Shown in pieces: positions 14,678 to 21,436 of a stretch of 64,000 bases of DNA; position 1 is the stretch's first letter; each line of letters begins with the position of its first letter. This DNA is from an uncultured Pseudoflavonifractor sp. (lineage in GTDB: Bacteria; Bacillota; Clostridia; Oscillospirales; Oscillospiraceae). The DNA lies in contig CANEAY010000009.1 in the NCBI GenBank assembly GCA_947425785.1, positions 1 to 64,000 on the forward strand, written 5' to 3'. The notes below the pieces were generated by a model. It was not told the DNA's origin. It saw only the letters and a program-made list of their open reading frames with translations, and ran no database searches. The translations under genes and the position numbers were made by a program.

Positions 14678-15526
14678 TTAGTTTTTCTCTGTCCGGTCGG
14701 CGGCACTGGCCTCTTCCGGCTCCATGACCCGGGGGATGAACCGGCGGGCAAAGCGGCCCTCGCCCCGCTTCTTAACGTAGAAGTAACCGATGATGGAGAA
14801 GACCGTAGCTCCAATGAAATTGACGAAGAGGTCTTTCATGGTGTCCAGGATGCCGATATCCAGATAGCCGCCCAGGCCCAGGGCCTGCCGGGTGCCGTCG
14901 GAGTGGACGATGATCACGTCGGCGATGTCCCGGATGGCGGTGGGGGTGTTGCCGCCGGTGGGGTCTAAGTTGACCGAGGAGATCACGTTGACAATGGTGT
15001 CCTTTTGCATATCCAGCAGGAAAAAGTGATCCATGGCGGCCTCGAAAAACTCCCAGAGAACCCCCACAGTCATGGAGAAGCAGAAGGCCACCACCGCCAT
15101 ATAGGCGGGAGAGAGGGAGAAGGTGGTGACCTTGGTGTTGCGGTTGAGGATATCCACCAGGGAGAAGCCGATGGCGGCGCAAAGGAAGCCGTTGAGGGTG
15201 TGGAGCATGGTGTCCCAGTAGGGGAAGGTGATGTAGAAGGCCCGGATCTCTCCCAAGATCTCGGCGGCATAGATGAACAGAAGGATGATTACCTCCAGGG
15301 TGTCCGGCACGTCGATGTGGAGCCGCTGTTCCACAAAGTTGGGGATGAGGAAGAGAATGAGGGTTAGGATGCACAGAAATACGCTCTCAAAATTTCGATT
15401 GAAGACCTGGGCGATGAGAACGAGGATAACGGAATAGCGCAGGATGGTGTAGACGGCGGCCAATGCCTTTTTCTCCCGGGAGAGGGAGCTCCACTGGGCC
15501 CTGCGGGCACCTCTGGGGGCCCTCAT
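14678..15526 (-). CDS. Polytopic membrane protein of unknown function
   Basis: 282 residues. The N-terminus is basic, and hydrophobic helices follow at about 25-45, 48-65, 75-95, 108-125, 140-165 and 235-255. The segment DTMLHTLNGFLCAAIGFSLVDIL and the later VLWEFFEAAMDHFF recall the DUF2238/YjdF type of membrane protein, with His and Glu inside helices. That assignment is tentative. The TGA of the upstream carbonic-anhydrase gene overlaps its ATG, so the two are co-translated. A loop near residues 170-225 (NVISSVNLDPTGGNTPTAI) lies between the last helices. Confidence 0.65.
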   Translation of the reverse strand: MRAPRGARRAQWSSLSREKKALAAVYTILRYSVILVLIAQVFNRNFESVFLCILTLILFLIPNFVEQRLHIDVPDTLEVIILLFIYAAEILGEIRAFYITFPYWDTMLHTLNGFLCAAIGFSLVDILNRNTKVTTFSLSPAYMAVVAFCFSMTVGVLWEFFEAAMDHFFLLDMQKDTIVNVISSVNLDPTGGNTPTAIRDIADVIIVHSDGTRQALGLGGYLDIGILDTMKDLFVNFIGATVFSIIGYFYVKKRGEGRFARRFIPRVMEPEEASAADRTEKN

Positions 15527-16047
15527 TGGGCAGCCTCCGAGGCCAGGGGAAGCCCTTCAGCGGAGAGACGGCGGTAGATCTGGGCGTTTTCCCAGTTGGC
15601 GGCGACCTCTTCCTCCGTGAGAGGGTGCAGGACTTTGGCGGGGCGGCCCACCACCAGAGAGGCAGGTGGAATGACAGTGTTTTTGGTCACCAGTGCTCCC
15701 GCCGCCACAAGGGAGCCGGCCCCAATGACACAGCCGTCCAGAAGGATGGCGCCCATGCCGATGATGCAGCCCTCTTCCACGGTGCAGCAGTGGAGGATGG
15801 CGCCGTGGCCCACGCTCACGTCCCGTTCCAGGCGGATGGGGCCGCCCTCGCCGCCGTGAAGGACGCAGTTGTCCTGCACATTGGCGCCGGGGCCAATGGT
15901 GATGGGGGCGCAGTCGGCCCGGAGCACCGCGCCGTACCAGATATTAGCCTCGTCAGACAGTTCCACCGCCCCAATGAGGGAGGCGTTGTCTGCCGCCCGG
16001 GCAGAGGGAGAGAGGTGGGGAAAGTGGTCGTGGAAAGGATAGAGCAT
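15523..16047 (-). CDS. Gamma-type carbonic anhydrase / hexapeptide-repeat protein
   Basis: 174 residues of left-handed beta-helix made from hexapeptide repeats: ASLIGAVELSDEANIWYGAVLRAD, ITIGPGANVQDNCVLH, and DVSVGHGAILHCCTVEEGCIIGMGAILLDG. The metal-binding His positions of gamma carbonic anhydrases are seen in NCVLH and VGHGAILH. A C-terminal helix follows (LTEEEVAANWENAQIYRRLS). The family catalyses CO2 hydration or acts as an acyltransferase-like scaffold, and activity is not certain. The start is supported by the GGGAGGTC ribosome site upstream. Confidence 0.88.
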   Translation of the reverse strand: MLYPFHDHFPHLSPSARAADNASLIGAVELSDEANIWYGAVLRADCAPITIGPGANVQDNCVLHGGEGGPIRLERDVSVGHGAILHCCTVEEGCIIGMGAILLDGCVIGAGSLVAAGALVTKNTVIPPASLVVGRPAKVLHPLTEEEVAANWENAQIYRRLSAEGLPLASEAAQ

Positions 16048-16158
16048 GGCGGAGACCTCCCGATGATAATAGTCGTTTCCGTTATTATATCGGGTTTGTC
16101 CCAGAGTGGCAAGTCAAAATCTGGGGCGGACAGCATAGAATGGCTGGGAGGTGAGACA

Positions 16159-16371
16159 ATGAATCTGAAAAACAACAAGATCACGGTGGGGGAGCTGCTG
16201 GACTACGCCCCCGCCAAGGCGGTCTTTCAAAAAAAGTTTCCCATGGTGATGCGCCATCCCATGCTGGGGGCGGCCAGGACGGTGACCCTGGAGCAGCTCA
16301 TCGCCTTTGCCGGAGCCTACATCCCCAAGAAGACGGTGGAGGACACTCTCAACGAGCTTCGGAAGGTCTGA
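16159..16371 (+). CDS. Small conserved protein, DUF1858-like
   Basis: 70 residues, soluble: MNLKNNKITVGELLDYAPAK then PMVMRHPMLGAARTVTLEQL and VEDTLNELRKV. The pattern of a start strand, a helix, a short loop and a closing helix with LN-E-L resembles DUF1858 domains found with hybrid-cluster and iron-sulfur repair proteins, but the usual Cys is absent. The ATG at 16159 has GGGAGGTG six bases upstream; a long upstream extension would run antisense through the carbonic anhydrase gene. Its 3' end overlaps the convergent membrane gene by 23 bases. Confidence 0.7.
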   Translation: MNLKNNKITVGELLDYAPAKAVFQKKFPMVMRHPMLGAARTVTLEQLIAFAGAYIPKKTVEDTLNELRKV

Positions 16372-16891
16372 ACCGGGCGTACCACCGCAGCGCTTCCGTC
16401 CCGCCCCGGCGCAGGAGGAAGAGTGAGGTGGCGGCGTCTCCCAGGTAGAGGAGGGCCGCCGGGATGGTCACCGCCGCCGGGATGGCGGCGGCCCACTGGG
16501 ACAAAATGGGGCTGAGGCCGTAGACCAGGGGCAGGGACAGCAGGCCCCAAAAGAGGCTGAAGAGCAGACATACCCGCCCGCCCAGATTCAGGGGCAGGGT
16601 ACGGTAGTCCCAGAAGGCCACTCCGGCGGCCTTTTCATAAAAAAGGGAGAGGCTCCACTCCGCCAGGGTGCACACCGCCGCCCCGGCGGCGTAGAGGAGC
16701 AGGGGAGAGGACTTGATGGCTTCCGGCAGGATAAGGATGGCCAGAGCCCCCACGCCGTAGACGGGGCAGACAGGGAGCAGGAGGTGGCACTTCCTGTCCT
16801 GTTTAGCGCTGTGGGTGAGCCGGGCAAAGGCCACCTCCAGAAGAAAACCAAAAAAGCTGTAAAAGAAAAATTGCCAGAACAAAGCGGCCAA
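16349..16891 (-). CDS. Membrane protein, putative ABC-transporter type IV family (PF06541-like)
   Basis: 180 residues with five hydrophobic helices. The start FFFYSFFGFLLEVAFARL, the LLPVCPVYGVGALAIL segment and the AFWDYRTLPLNLGGRVCLLFSLFWG block match the family long annotated as putative ABC-transporter type IV. No ATPase is nearby, so transport is unproven. A second, longer member lies at 25291. Its 3' end overlaps the small plus-strand gene, so the two are convergent. Confidence 0.8.
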   Translation of the reverse strand: MAALFWQFFFYSFFGFLLEVAFARLTHSAKQDRKCHLLLPVCPVYGVGALAILILPEAIKSSPLLLYAAGAAVCTLAEWSLSLFYEKAAGVAFWDYRTLPLNLGGRVCLLFSLFWGLLSLPLVYGLSPILSQWAAAIPAAVTIPAALLYLGDAATSLFLLRRGGTEALRWYARFRPSEAR

Positions 16892-17048
16892 GCCCTCACC
16901 TCCTCATTGCTCCAGTTTTACCGGGGGGACGGAAAGCATACAAAGGAGTTTTTGTCAAAGAGAGGGTGGAGCTGGAAAAAAGGGGATTGACAAGAGAAGT
17001 GGGGATATGCTATTATATCAAGGCTGACATTGCGTCAGTCAAACCCGT

Positions 17049-17122
17049 GCGGGTGTAGTTCAATGGTAGAATCCCAGCCTTCCAAGCTGGTCGCGTGGGT
17101 TCGATTCCCATCACCCGCTCCA
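17049..17122 (+). tRNA. tRNA-Gly (TCC)
   Basis: Acceptor GCGGGTG pairs with CACCCGC, the anticodon loop CTTCCAA gives TCC, and CCA is encoded at 17120-17122. It is first of five plus-strand tRNAs. Confidence 0.95.
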
Positions 17123-17125
17123 TAT

Positions 17126-17202
<77 letters not shown>

Positions 17203-17230
17203 TCCCTTTTTTGTCCGCACAATTTCATAT

Positions 17231-17307
17231 GGTGGGCGTAGTTCAGTTGGTAGAGCATCGGATTGTGGTTCCGAGTGTCGAGGGTTCGAGTCCCTTCGCC
17301 CACCCCA
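17231..17307 (+). tRNA. tRNA-His (GTG)
   Basis: Loop TTGTGGT gives GTG. The extra G at 17231 opposite the discriminator C (17304) is the tRNA-His identity pair, and CCA is encoded at 17305-17307. Confidence 0.95.
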
Positions 17308-17316
17308 GACATGGCG

Positions 17317-17346
17317 AAAGGGCCGGAGCTTCGGCTTCGGCCCTTT
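17317..17346 (+). terminator. Hairpin between tRNA-His and tRNA-Gln
   Basis: AAAGGGCCG / CGGCCCTTT (17317-17325 with 17338-17346) is followed by GCTTTTTCC. It may partly separate the tRNA cluster into two transcripts. Confidence 0.55.
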
Positions 17347-17383
17347 GCTTTTTCCATTCCCCGCTGCCCCAGGCGGACGATAA

Positions 17384-17458
17384 TGGGGTGTAGCCAAGCG
17401 GTTAAGGCACGGGACTTTGACTCCCGCATCGCTGGTTCGAGTCCAGCCATCCCAGCCA
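17384..17458 (+). tRNA. tRNA-Gln (TTG)
   Basis: Acceptor TGGGGTG pairs with CATCCCA, the loop CTTTGAC gives TTG, and CCA is encoded at 17456-17458. Confidence 0.95.
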
Positions 17459-17461
17459 TAT

Positions 17462-17537
17462 GACCCGGTAGCTCAGTTGGTAGAGCACCTGCCTTTTAAG
17501 CCGGTTGTCCGGGGTTCGAACCCCCGCCGGGTCACCA
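17462..17537 (+). tRNA. tRNA-Lys (TTT)
   Basis: Acceptor GACCCGG pairs with CCGGGTC, the loop CTTTTAA gives TTT, and CCA is encoded at 17535-17537. The anticodon stem CCTGC / GCCGG carries one T-C mismatch at its centre. Confidence 0.93.
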
Positions 17538-17539
17538 TT

Positions 17540-17579
17540 AAAAAACAATCCCTCCCGTTGATGGGAGGGATTGTTTTTT
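17540..17579 (+). terminator. Terminator of the five-tRNA cluster
   Basis: A 17-bp inverted repeat (17540-17556 with 17563-17579) built on ACAATCCCTCCC / GGGAGGGATTGT, with A and T runs at its ends. It can serve both strands and would also end the minus-strand XRE gene. Confidence 0.9.
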
Positions 17580-17603
17580 GCGCTGAAAAGCTTTGAATGC
17601 AGG

Positions 17604-17831
17604 TTATCTGTTTAGTTTATATGATATGGGCTTGTTGATTAGGCCAATAAGATAATCCGCCGACAAATCATATAGTTTACAAAGAAGTATCAAATCATCT
17701 ATTTTAAGTTCTGCACGTCCAGTCTCAATGTGATTATATCCCTGCTGGGATTTGCCTAAAACCATACCGACTTGTGCTTGAGTCAAATCAGAGTCTTCTC
17801 TAACATTTTTAATACGTTCTCTATAATCCAT
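17604..17831 (-). CDS. Small XRE-family repressor
   Basis: 75 residues that are essentially one helix-turn-helix: RIKNVREDSDLTQAQVGMVL, then GKSQQGYNHIETGRAELKID and LCKLYDLSADYLIGL. It resembles phage or mobile-element repressors. The gene is AT-rich compared with its surroundings. It is divergent from a small gene at 17941, and two near-identical palindromes (17873-17887 and 17895-17915) lie between them, so it very probably represses both promoters. The T-run of the tRNA terminator lies at its 3' side. Confidence 0.85.
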   Translation of the reverse strand: MDYRERIKNVREDSDLTQAQVGMVLGKSQQGYNHIETGRAELKIDDLILLCKLYDLSADYLIGLINKPISYKLNR

Positions 17832-17872
17832 AAAATCACCTACTTTGTAATTTTATAGATTGATTATAAAGA

Positions 17873-17917
17873 ACTCAAAGTTTGAGTATTGACTTATACT
17901 CAAACTTTGAGTATAAT
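17873..17917 (+). promoter_or_regulatory. Consensus promoter with twin repressor operators
   Basis: The promoter TTGACT (17889-17894), 17-bp spacer, TATAAT (17912-17917) drives the plus-strand gene at 17941. The operator ACTCAAAGTTTGAGT (17873-17887) is repeated as the centre of a perfect 21-bp palindrome (17895-17915) that fills the spacer. Centres are 25 bp apart. The first operator also covers the likely -35 of the XRE gene on the other strand. Confidence 0.8.
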
Positions 17918-17940
17918 TGGTGCGAAGTGGAGGTGGAAAA

Positions 17941-18156
17941 ATGGCGAAAATTGACTTTTCAAAATTGAGAGAAATGCTGAATTCATCAACAGATTTTTCG
18001 CTCACGGAGAAGCAATACCGGGCCATCACTGGGAGAAAAATGCCTACAGATACATCCTATCTGATTAGAAAATCTGCGATAGCAAGATTTGCGGAAGAGC
18101 AGGGGCTTAAGATTCGGGTACGGGAGAAAACGATTACATTTGAAAAGCGGGGTTGA
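17941..18156 (+). CDS. Small hypothetical protein controlled by the XRE operators
   Basis: 71 residues: MAKIDFSKLREMLNSSTDFS, then a helical basic region (EKQYRAITGRKMPTDTSYLI) and a closing strand pair (GLKIRVREKTITFEKRG). There is no membrane segment and no Cys. The ATG at 17941 has GGAGGTGG upstream; the in-frame ATG at 17917 lies inside the -10 and is rejected. I do not recognise a family. Its low GC and the repressor-type promoter suggest an acquired module. Confidence 0.65.
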   Translation: MAKIDFSKLREMLNSSTDFSLTEKQYRAITGRKMPTDTSYLIRKSAIARFAEEQGLKIRVREKTITFEKRG

Positions 18157-18163
18157 TGTGTAT

Positions 18164-18625
18164 ATGAGAATTGGTAATATGAAGAAAGCCTTTGTATTTT
18201 GTGTTATATCTTGCCTTATGATGAGCGTCCTTGCGGCTTGCAGTTGTCAGCAATGCAAAGGAACAGGTGAGATTGATTGCGTTGCTTGTCAAGAGGGGAG
18301 AAATCTTTGCGAAACTTGTAGAGGTGTAGGCGGGACTGTAACACATTGCGAGAAATGTGATGGAGATGGGTATACTATTGATTGGTGTTCCAAATGTAAC
18401 AAATCAGGCGTTATAATTAATCCTTTTACATGGGAAAAGTTTACTTGCTGGGAATGTAACGGCAAGCTGCTTGTAGAGAATAAATGTGACAAATGCGAAG
18501 GAACAGGCAGTCTTAATTTCAAAACATGTATTGCGTGCGATGGCGATAAATATATTGAATGTTCAGAGTGCAATGGGGAGGGGGCTATTACATGTCCAGG
18601 CTGTAAAGGTACTGGGCAAGTGTGA
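18164..18625 (+). CDS. Lipoprotein with DnaJ-type zinc-finger repeats
   Basis: 153 residues from the ATG at 18164; the ATG at 18179 (MKKAFVF) would give 148. A signal peptide with lipobox LAAC (the Cys is about residue 26) makes it a membrane-anchored lipoprotein. The mature part is Cys-rich and made of CxxC units spaced like the DnaJ central domain: CQQCKGTGEIDCVACQEG, CETCRGVGG, CEKCDGDGY, CSKCNKSG, CWECNG, CDKCEGTG, CSECNGEG and CPGCKGTGQV. There is no J-domain. A zinc-binding surface protein of unknown role is the best description. It follows the small gene at 17941 by eight bases and is AT-rich. Confidence 0.75.
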   Translation: MRIGNMKKAFVFCVISCLMMSVLAACSCQQCKGTGEIDCVACQEGRNLCETCRGVGGTVTHCEKCDGDGYTIDWCSKCNKSGVIINPFTWEKFTCWECNGKLLVENKCDKCEGTGSLNFKTCIACDGDKYIECSECNGEGAITCPGCKGTGQV

Positions 18626-18647
18626 GAGCTACTACCTATTTAATGCG

Positions 18648-18692
18648 TTACAACAAAGCAACACCCCGATAAGGGGTGTTGCTTTGTTGTAA
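18648..18692 (+). terminator. Long terminator hairpin after the DnaJ-like lipoprotein
   Basis: A perfect 20-bp stem (18648-18667 with 18673-18692) formed by TTACAACAAAGCAACACCCC and its complement, with loop GATAA. It marks the right end of the AT-rich module. Bases 18693-18787 hold no recognisable gene. Confidence 0.75.
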
Positions 18693-18787
18693 ACGAAAGA
18701 CAGTTGAGAACCATGTCATTGAAAACATATTTGCGCTGAAATTGCTCCAATAGAATCCGCTGGGTGGTGCATGCTACCACAGAGGTG

Positions 18788-18905
18788 ATGAAAATAGAAT
18801 CTCTGTGGAGAGACAGTCCAGATGCCCCGGTTCCTGACGCTGGAAGGGGATGCCGAAACGAAAGTGCTTATCATTGGCGGGGGACTTGCGGGGGCGTGTT
18901 TTGCT
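18788..18905 (+). pseudogene. 5' remnant of a FAD-dependent oxidoreductase gene
   Basis: From the ATG at 18788 one frame reads MKIESLWRDS. After a frameshift at about 18818, another frame continues QMPRFLTLEGDAETKVLIIG and GGLAG. That is a Rossmann GxGxxG dinucleotide-binding start as in D-amino-acid-oxidase-type FAD oxidoreductases. Similarity then stops, because the antisense strand from 18871 onward is the CatA-like gene. It is a truncated and frameshifted gene start. The exact right limit is uncertain. Confidence 0.55.
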
Positions 18906-19536
18906 CCGCTGCTGTGCGGAACTCTTCCTCCAGCAGGGCGTAAAACCTGGAAATATGGAGCCCGTCCACCAGGGCGTGGTGGCACAGCACCGACAGGGGA
19001 AGCAGCACTTTGTCATCCTGGGTGAAATATTTTCCCCACGTGATCCTTGGGTTGCTGTCCGCGGGAACAGGGGTGGGATTGACGAGGGCGGTGTAGGAGA
19101 GCCAGGGCAAGGTGGAGACAAAAATTTTACCCAGAGTCTCTATTTCGCTTTCCTGAATGGAGGGATTCTTTTTTGCGGCTTCCTGAGCCTGGACGGCATA
19201 GGGGATGAATTCCTCGAAGGGGCGGCTGCTGTCCAGGTCGCAGTAACAGTAAGTCCCGTCCTCCAGGGCCACGGTGTGGGAGGTGAGGCAGTGGTCATAT
19301 TCGACGATCTGGCCGTCCAATATTCTCTGCCGGAATTCCGGGATTTGGTTTGCGGCCTGGGAGACACAGCGGCAGACTGTCAAAAAGAAGGGCAGCTTCC
19401 GCTCCTTGATCGCCGGCAAAAGTACCGTGATGTCCACATTGGCGGTTACACCTACGTAGGGATAGGCCAGGCCGCTGAAGTATTCAAAGTGGCTCTTTCT
19501 TTTATAGGTTCCCATGTCGATATATCGGTAATTCAT
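18871..19536 (-). CDS. CatA-like O-acetyltransferase
   Basis: 221 residues with the chloramphenicol-acetyltransferase fold: an N-terminal strand MNYRYIDMGTYKRKSHFEYF, a middle region PEFRQRILDGQIVEYD, and the catalytic HHALVDGLHISRFY block at residues 186-199 near the C-terminus. Such enzymes move acetyl from acetyl-CoA to a hydroxyl, and many in Clostridia have not been shown to act on chloramphenicol. The start at 19536 has AGGAG ten bases upstream. Its last six residues are encoded by the antisense of the FAD-oxidoreductase remnant, so the C-terminus was probably set by a recombination event. Confidence 0.85.
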   Translation of the reverse strand: MNYRYIDMGTYKRKSHFEYFSGLAYPYVGVTANVDITVLLPAIKERKLPFFLTVCRCVSQAANQIPEFRQRILDGQIVEYDHCLTSHTVALEDGTYCYCDLDSSRPFEEFIPYAVQAQEAAKKNPSIQESEIETLGKIFVSTLPWLSYTALVNPTPVPADSNPRITWGKYFTQDDKVLLPLSVLCHHALVDGLHISRFYALLEEEFRTAAEQNTPPQVPRQ

Positions 19537-19611
19537 TTGCCATACGCTCCTGTTGTGGATGAATGTTCTTTTTACTGCGCTTATCATATCACAAACTTTA
19601 GAGAAGGACAA

Positions 19612-19641
19612 CAGAGCCCCGGCAATATCCTTGCCGGGGCT
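19612..19641 (-). terminator. Hairpin after the repeat lipoprotein gene
   Basis: GAGCCCCGGCAA pairs with TTGCCGGGGCTC around TATCC, giving a very stable stem without a long U-run. It lies between the lipoprotein gene and the CatA-like gene on the same strand. Confidence 0.55.
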
Positions 19642-19648
19642 CCGCGCA

Positions 19649-20458
19649 TTACAGCTTAATGATTCGGGTGGCCACAATGCCGTCCTGGATATCTCCGTGG
19701 TGGTAAACTCTGACCTGGTCGCCGACGGACACGCTGTCAGACTTGGTATCGTCGTCCTTGGAGATGTTGTACTGGTGGCCATCATAGTCGACACAGATGT
19801 TGTTCATGGAAGCGTCGATCACTTCACCGTTGATGTACTTGATATCATCCCCGTCTTCCACCATGAGGTCGATGCGCAGGGCAGTGATGCCATCCGCGAT
19901 GTCGCCGTAGTGGAAGATGCGAACGGTGTTTCCGACCTCGATGGCGCCGTCCACAGTGGTGTCATCGTCCTTGAGGATCAAGTAATCCCTGTCCTGCCAG
20001 GAGACTGTCATATTATGCATAGAGGCGTCCTTTACCACCGCGATGATATATTTAATGGTGTCAGGGTCGGTGGAGGATGCGGGCGAGGCAGAGGCTTCGG
20101 TGGCCTCGGGCACAGGGGTCACAGTGCCCTCTGCACTCTTCTCTACTACCTTTATGACCTTTGCCAGGGCGTTCTGTTGATACTCGCCCTCGTATCCCAC
20201 AGAGACGGTATCGCCGAGGTCTTCACCGTCGTCCGCAAATTCGGTGCTGTCGTCGGTGACGAAGGAATATGTGGAGCCGTCTCTGGCCTCGATGGTCAGA
20301 GCGTGCATGGTGGCTTCGATCACGATGCCGGTCTTGACTGTCTCGGTGGCGGCATCTGGAGTCGGCGTGGGAGCGGAGGGCGTTCCACCGCAGGCGCACA
20401 GGGATACCGCGATAGAGGCGGCCAGGAGCAGCGGCAGTATTTTCTTTGTCTTTTTCAT
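19649..20458 (-). CDS. Lipoprotein with three tandem beta-domain repeats
   Basis: 269 residues. The signal peptide ends in the lipobox LCAC (Cys at about 23), and a Thr/Pro linker follows. Three copies of a module of about 55 residues come next: IVIEATMHALTIEARDGSTY, VVKDASMHNMTVSWQDRDYL and EVIDASMNNICVDYDGHQYN. Each is followed by an acidic DDDT segment and a V-GD-V strand; the last two share YHGDI or HYGDI with a closing ARI-like strand. The repeats look like small OB-type barrels similar to DUF5666. The function is unknown. The promoter at 20511-20539 is strong, and a palindrome sits at its start site. Confidence 0.75.
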   Translation of the reverse strand: MKKTKKILPLLLAASIAVSLCACGGTPSAPTPTPDAATETVKTGIVIEATMHALTIEARDGSTYSFVTDDSTEFADDGEDLGDTVSVGYEGEYQQNALAKVIKVVEKSAEGTVTPVPEATEASASPASSTDPDTIKYIIAVVKDASMHNMTVSWQDRDYLILKDDDTTVDGAIEVGNTVRIFHYGDIADGITALRIDLMVEDGDDIKYINGEVIDASMNNICVDYDGHQYNISKDDDTKSDSVSVGDQVRVYHHGDIQDGIVATRIIKL

Positions 20459-20483
20459 TGTTTCAGCCTCTTTTCAAAAATGT

Positions 20484-20505
20484 AGTAAATAAAAAGTTAT
20501 TTACT
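20484..20505. promoter_or_regulatory. Palindromic operator between lipoprotein and tetR genes
   Basis: AGTAAATAA / TTATTTACT (20484-20492 with 20497-20505) with a four-base centre. It lies just downstream of the minus-strand -10, which fits a TetR-type operator controlling the lipoprotein gene. The link to the divergent TetR is inference. Confidence 0.5.
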
Positions 20506-20510
20506 GTGGG

Positions 20511-20539
20511 ATAATACCATATTCGACCATAGACCGCAA
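20511..20539 (-). promoter_or_regulatory. Promoter of the repeat lipoprotein gene
   Basis: On the minus strand, TTGCGG (20534-20539), a 17-bp spacer and TATTAT (20511-20516). Confidence 0.65.
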
Positions 20540-20557
20540 GAAGAATTTTTGTTTTCC

Positions 20558-20586
20558 TTGCACCAATCGACATTTTGTGCTAAAAT
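20558..20586 (+). promoter_or_regulatory. Promoter of the tetR gene
   Basis: TTGCAC (20558-20563), a 17-bp spacer and TAAAAT (20581-20586). The start would be near 20593, downstream of the in-frame ATG at 20577, which rules that start out. Confidence 0.65.
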
Positions 20587-20642
20587 ATACCTCAAATGAC
20601 CATCAGTTTCTAGCTCCAAAGGAAAGGAGGCATGCGACAGCT

Positions 20643-21239
20643 GTGGACGATACAAAAACACGCATTATCATGGCGGCCATGAAGTGCGTGAGGCAGTACG
20701 GACTGGAAGGCGTGCGGGTGCAGAATATCAGCGAAGCCGCCGGGCTGACACAAGGGGCCATGTATCGCTATTTTGACAGCAAAGATGATCTTATGGTCGC
20801 GTGCTTCACCTACGTGGATAAGCAGGCCGCCGCCATCTTTGACCACATGAAGATCAGCCCGGTAGTTCTGCTGAAGAAACCGACCGATATCATCAAATCC
20901 CTTTGGCTGCCCTATTTTCGCTTTTGGACGTCGCACCCGGATGAGACGGTTTTTTATCATCGATTCCGGGACAGCGCCTATTTCCCCGCCTTTGAGAAGC
21001 AGCGGGATGTGAGTTATTTTGAGCGATTTATCGGCATTGTCCACCTGTTCAAAAAGGTTTTCCCCGGCTTGGACAAGATGAATCAGGATCTGCTGTGGCT
21101 CCATGTGCTTACCACCACGGTCATGTATGCCAAATATGTGGTGGAGGGCGTATTGCCCAACGATGAGGAAACAGAGGATGCTATCTTCCAGTTGATCATG
21201 ACCGGCTTGAGCGGTTATCTGAAGCCGGCAAAGGAATGA
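20643..21239 (+). CDS. TetR/AcrR-family transcriptional regulator
   Basis: 198 residues. The N-terminal helix-turn-helix is residues 5-50: TRIIMAAMKCVRQYGLEGVR, VQNISEAAGLTQGAMYRYF and DSKDDLMVACF. The remaining 140 residues are a helical ligand-binding and dimerisation domain. The GTG at 20643 follows AAGGAAAGGAGG; the longer frame from ATG 20577 begins before the predicted transcription start. It is divergent from the repeat lipoprotein and upstream of the LURP-type gene, so either may be its target. The ligand is unknown. Confidence 0.85.
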   Translation: MDDTKTRIIMAAMKCVRQYGLEGVRVQNISEAAGLTQGAMYRYFDSKDDLMVACFTYVDKQAAAIFDHMKISPVVLLKKPTDIIKSLWLPYFRFWTSHPDETVFYHRFRDSAYFPAFEKQRDVSYFERFIGIVHLFKKVFPGLDKMNQDLLWLHVLTTTVMYAKYVVEGVLPNDEETEDAIFQLIMTGLSGYLKPAKE

Positions 21240-21246
21240 CAAGACC

Positions 21247-21270
21247 TGCCGCCCACGGGCGGCAAGTTTT
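21247..21270 (+). terminator. Weak terminator after tetR
   Basis: TGCCGCCC / GGGCGGCA (21247-21254 with 21257-21264) is followed by AGTTTTG. The 21271-21436 gap holds no other clear signal beyond the AT-rich leader of the next gene. Confidence 0.5.
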
Positions 21271-21436
21271 GCGGCAAAAGTAAATGAATTTTTGTTTTCG
21301 TTTAATGCTTTTGATATTGGATACGCGCCGAGAGGCGTTTTATTATTCCAAATGCGTGAAAGAACGTTTACTGGTTTTGCCCGGCCGAAGCTATTGGCGA
21401 TGCCAAAAAATAAAGGAAGAGAGAGGGATACATACC

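Noticed and set aside
18871..19536. Calling the CatA-like gene a chloramphenicol resistance gene
   Set aside because: The catalytic motif is present, but many clostridial relatives have no proven activity on chloramphenicol, and sequence alone does not decide.
20577..20642. Longer start for the TetR gene
   Set aside because: It begins before the predicted transcription start, and the AAGGAAAGGAGG ribosome site lies inside the extension.
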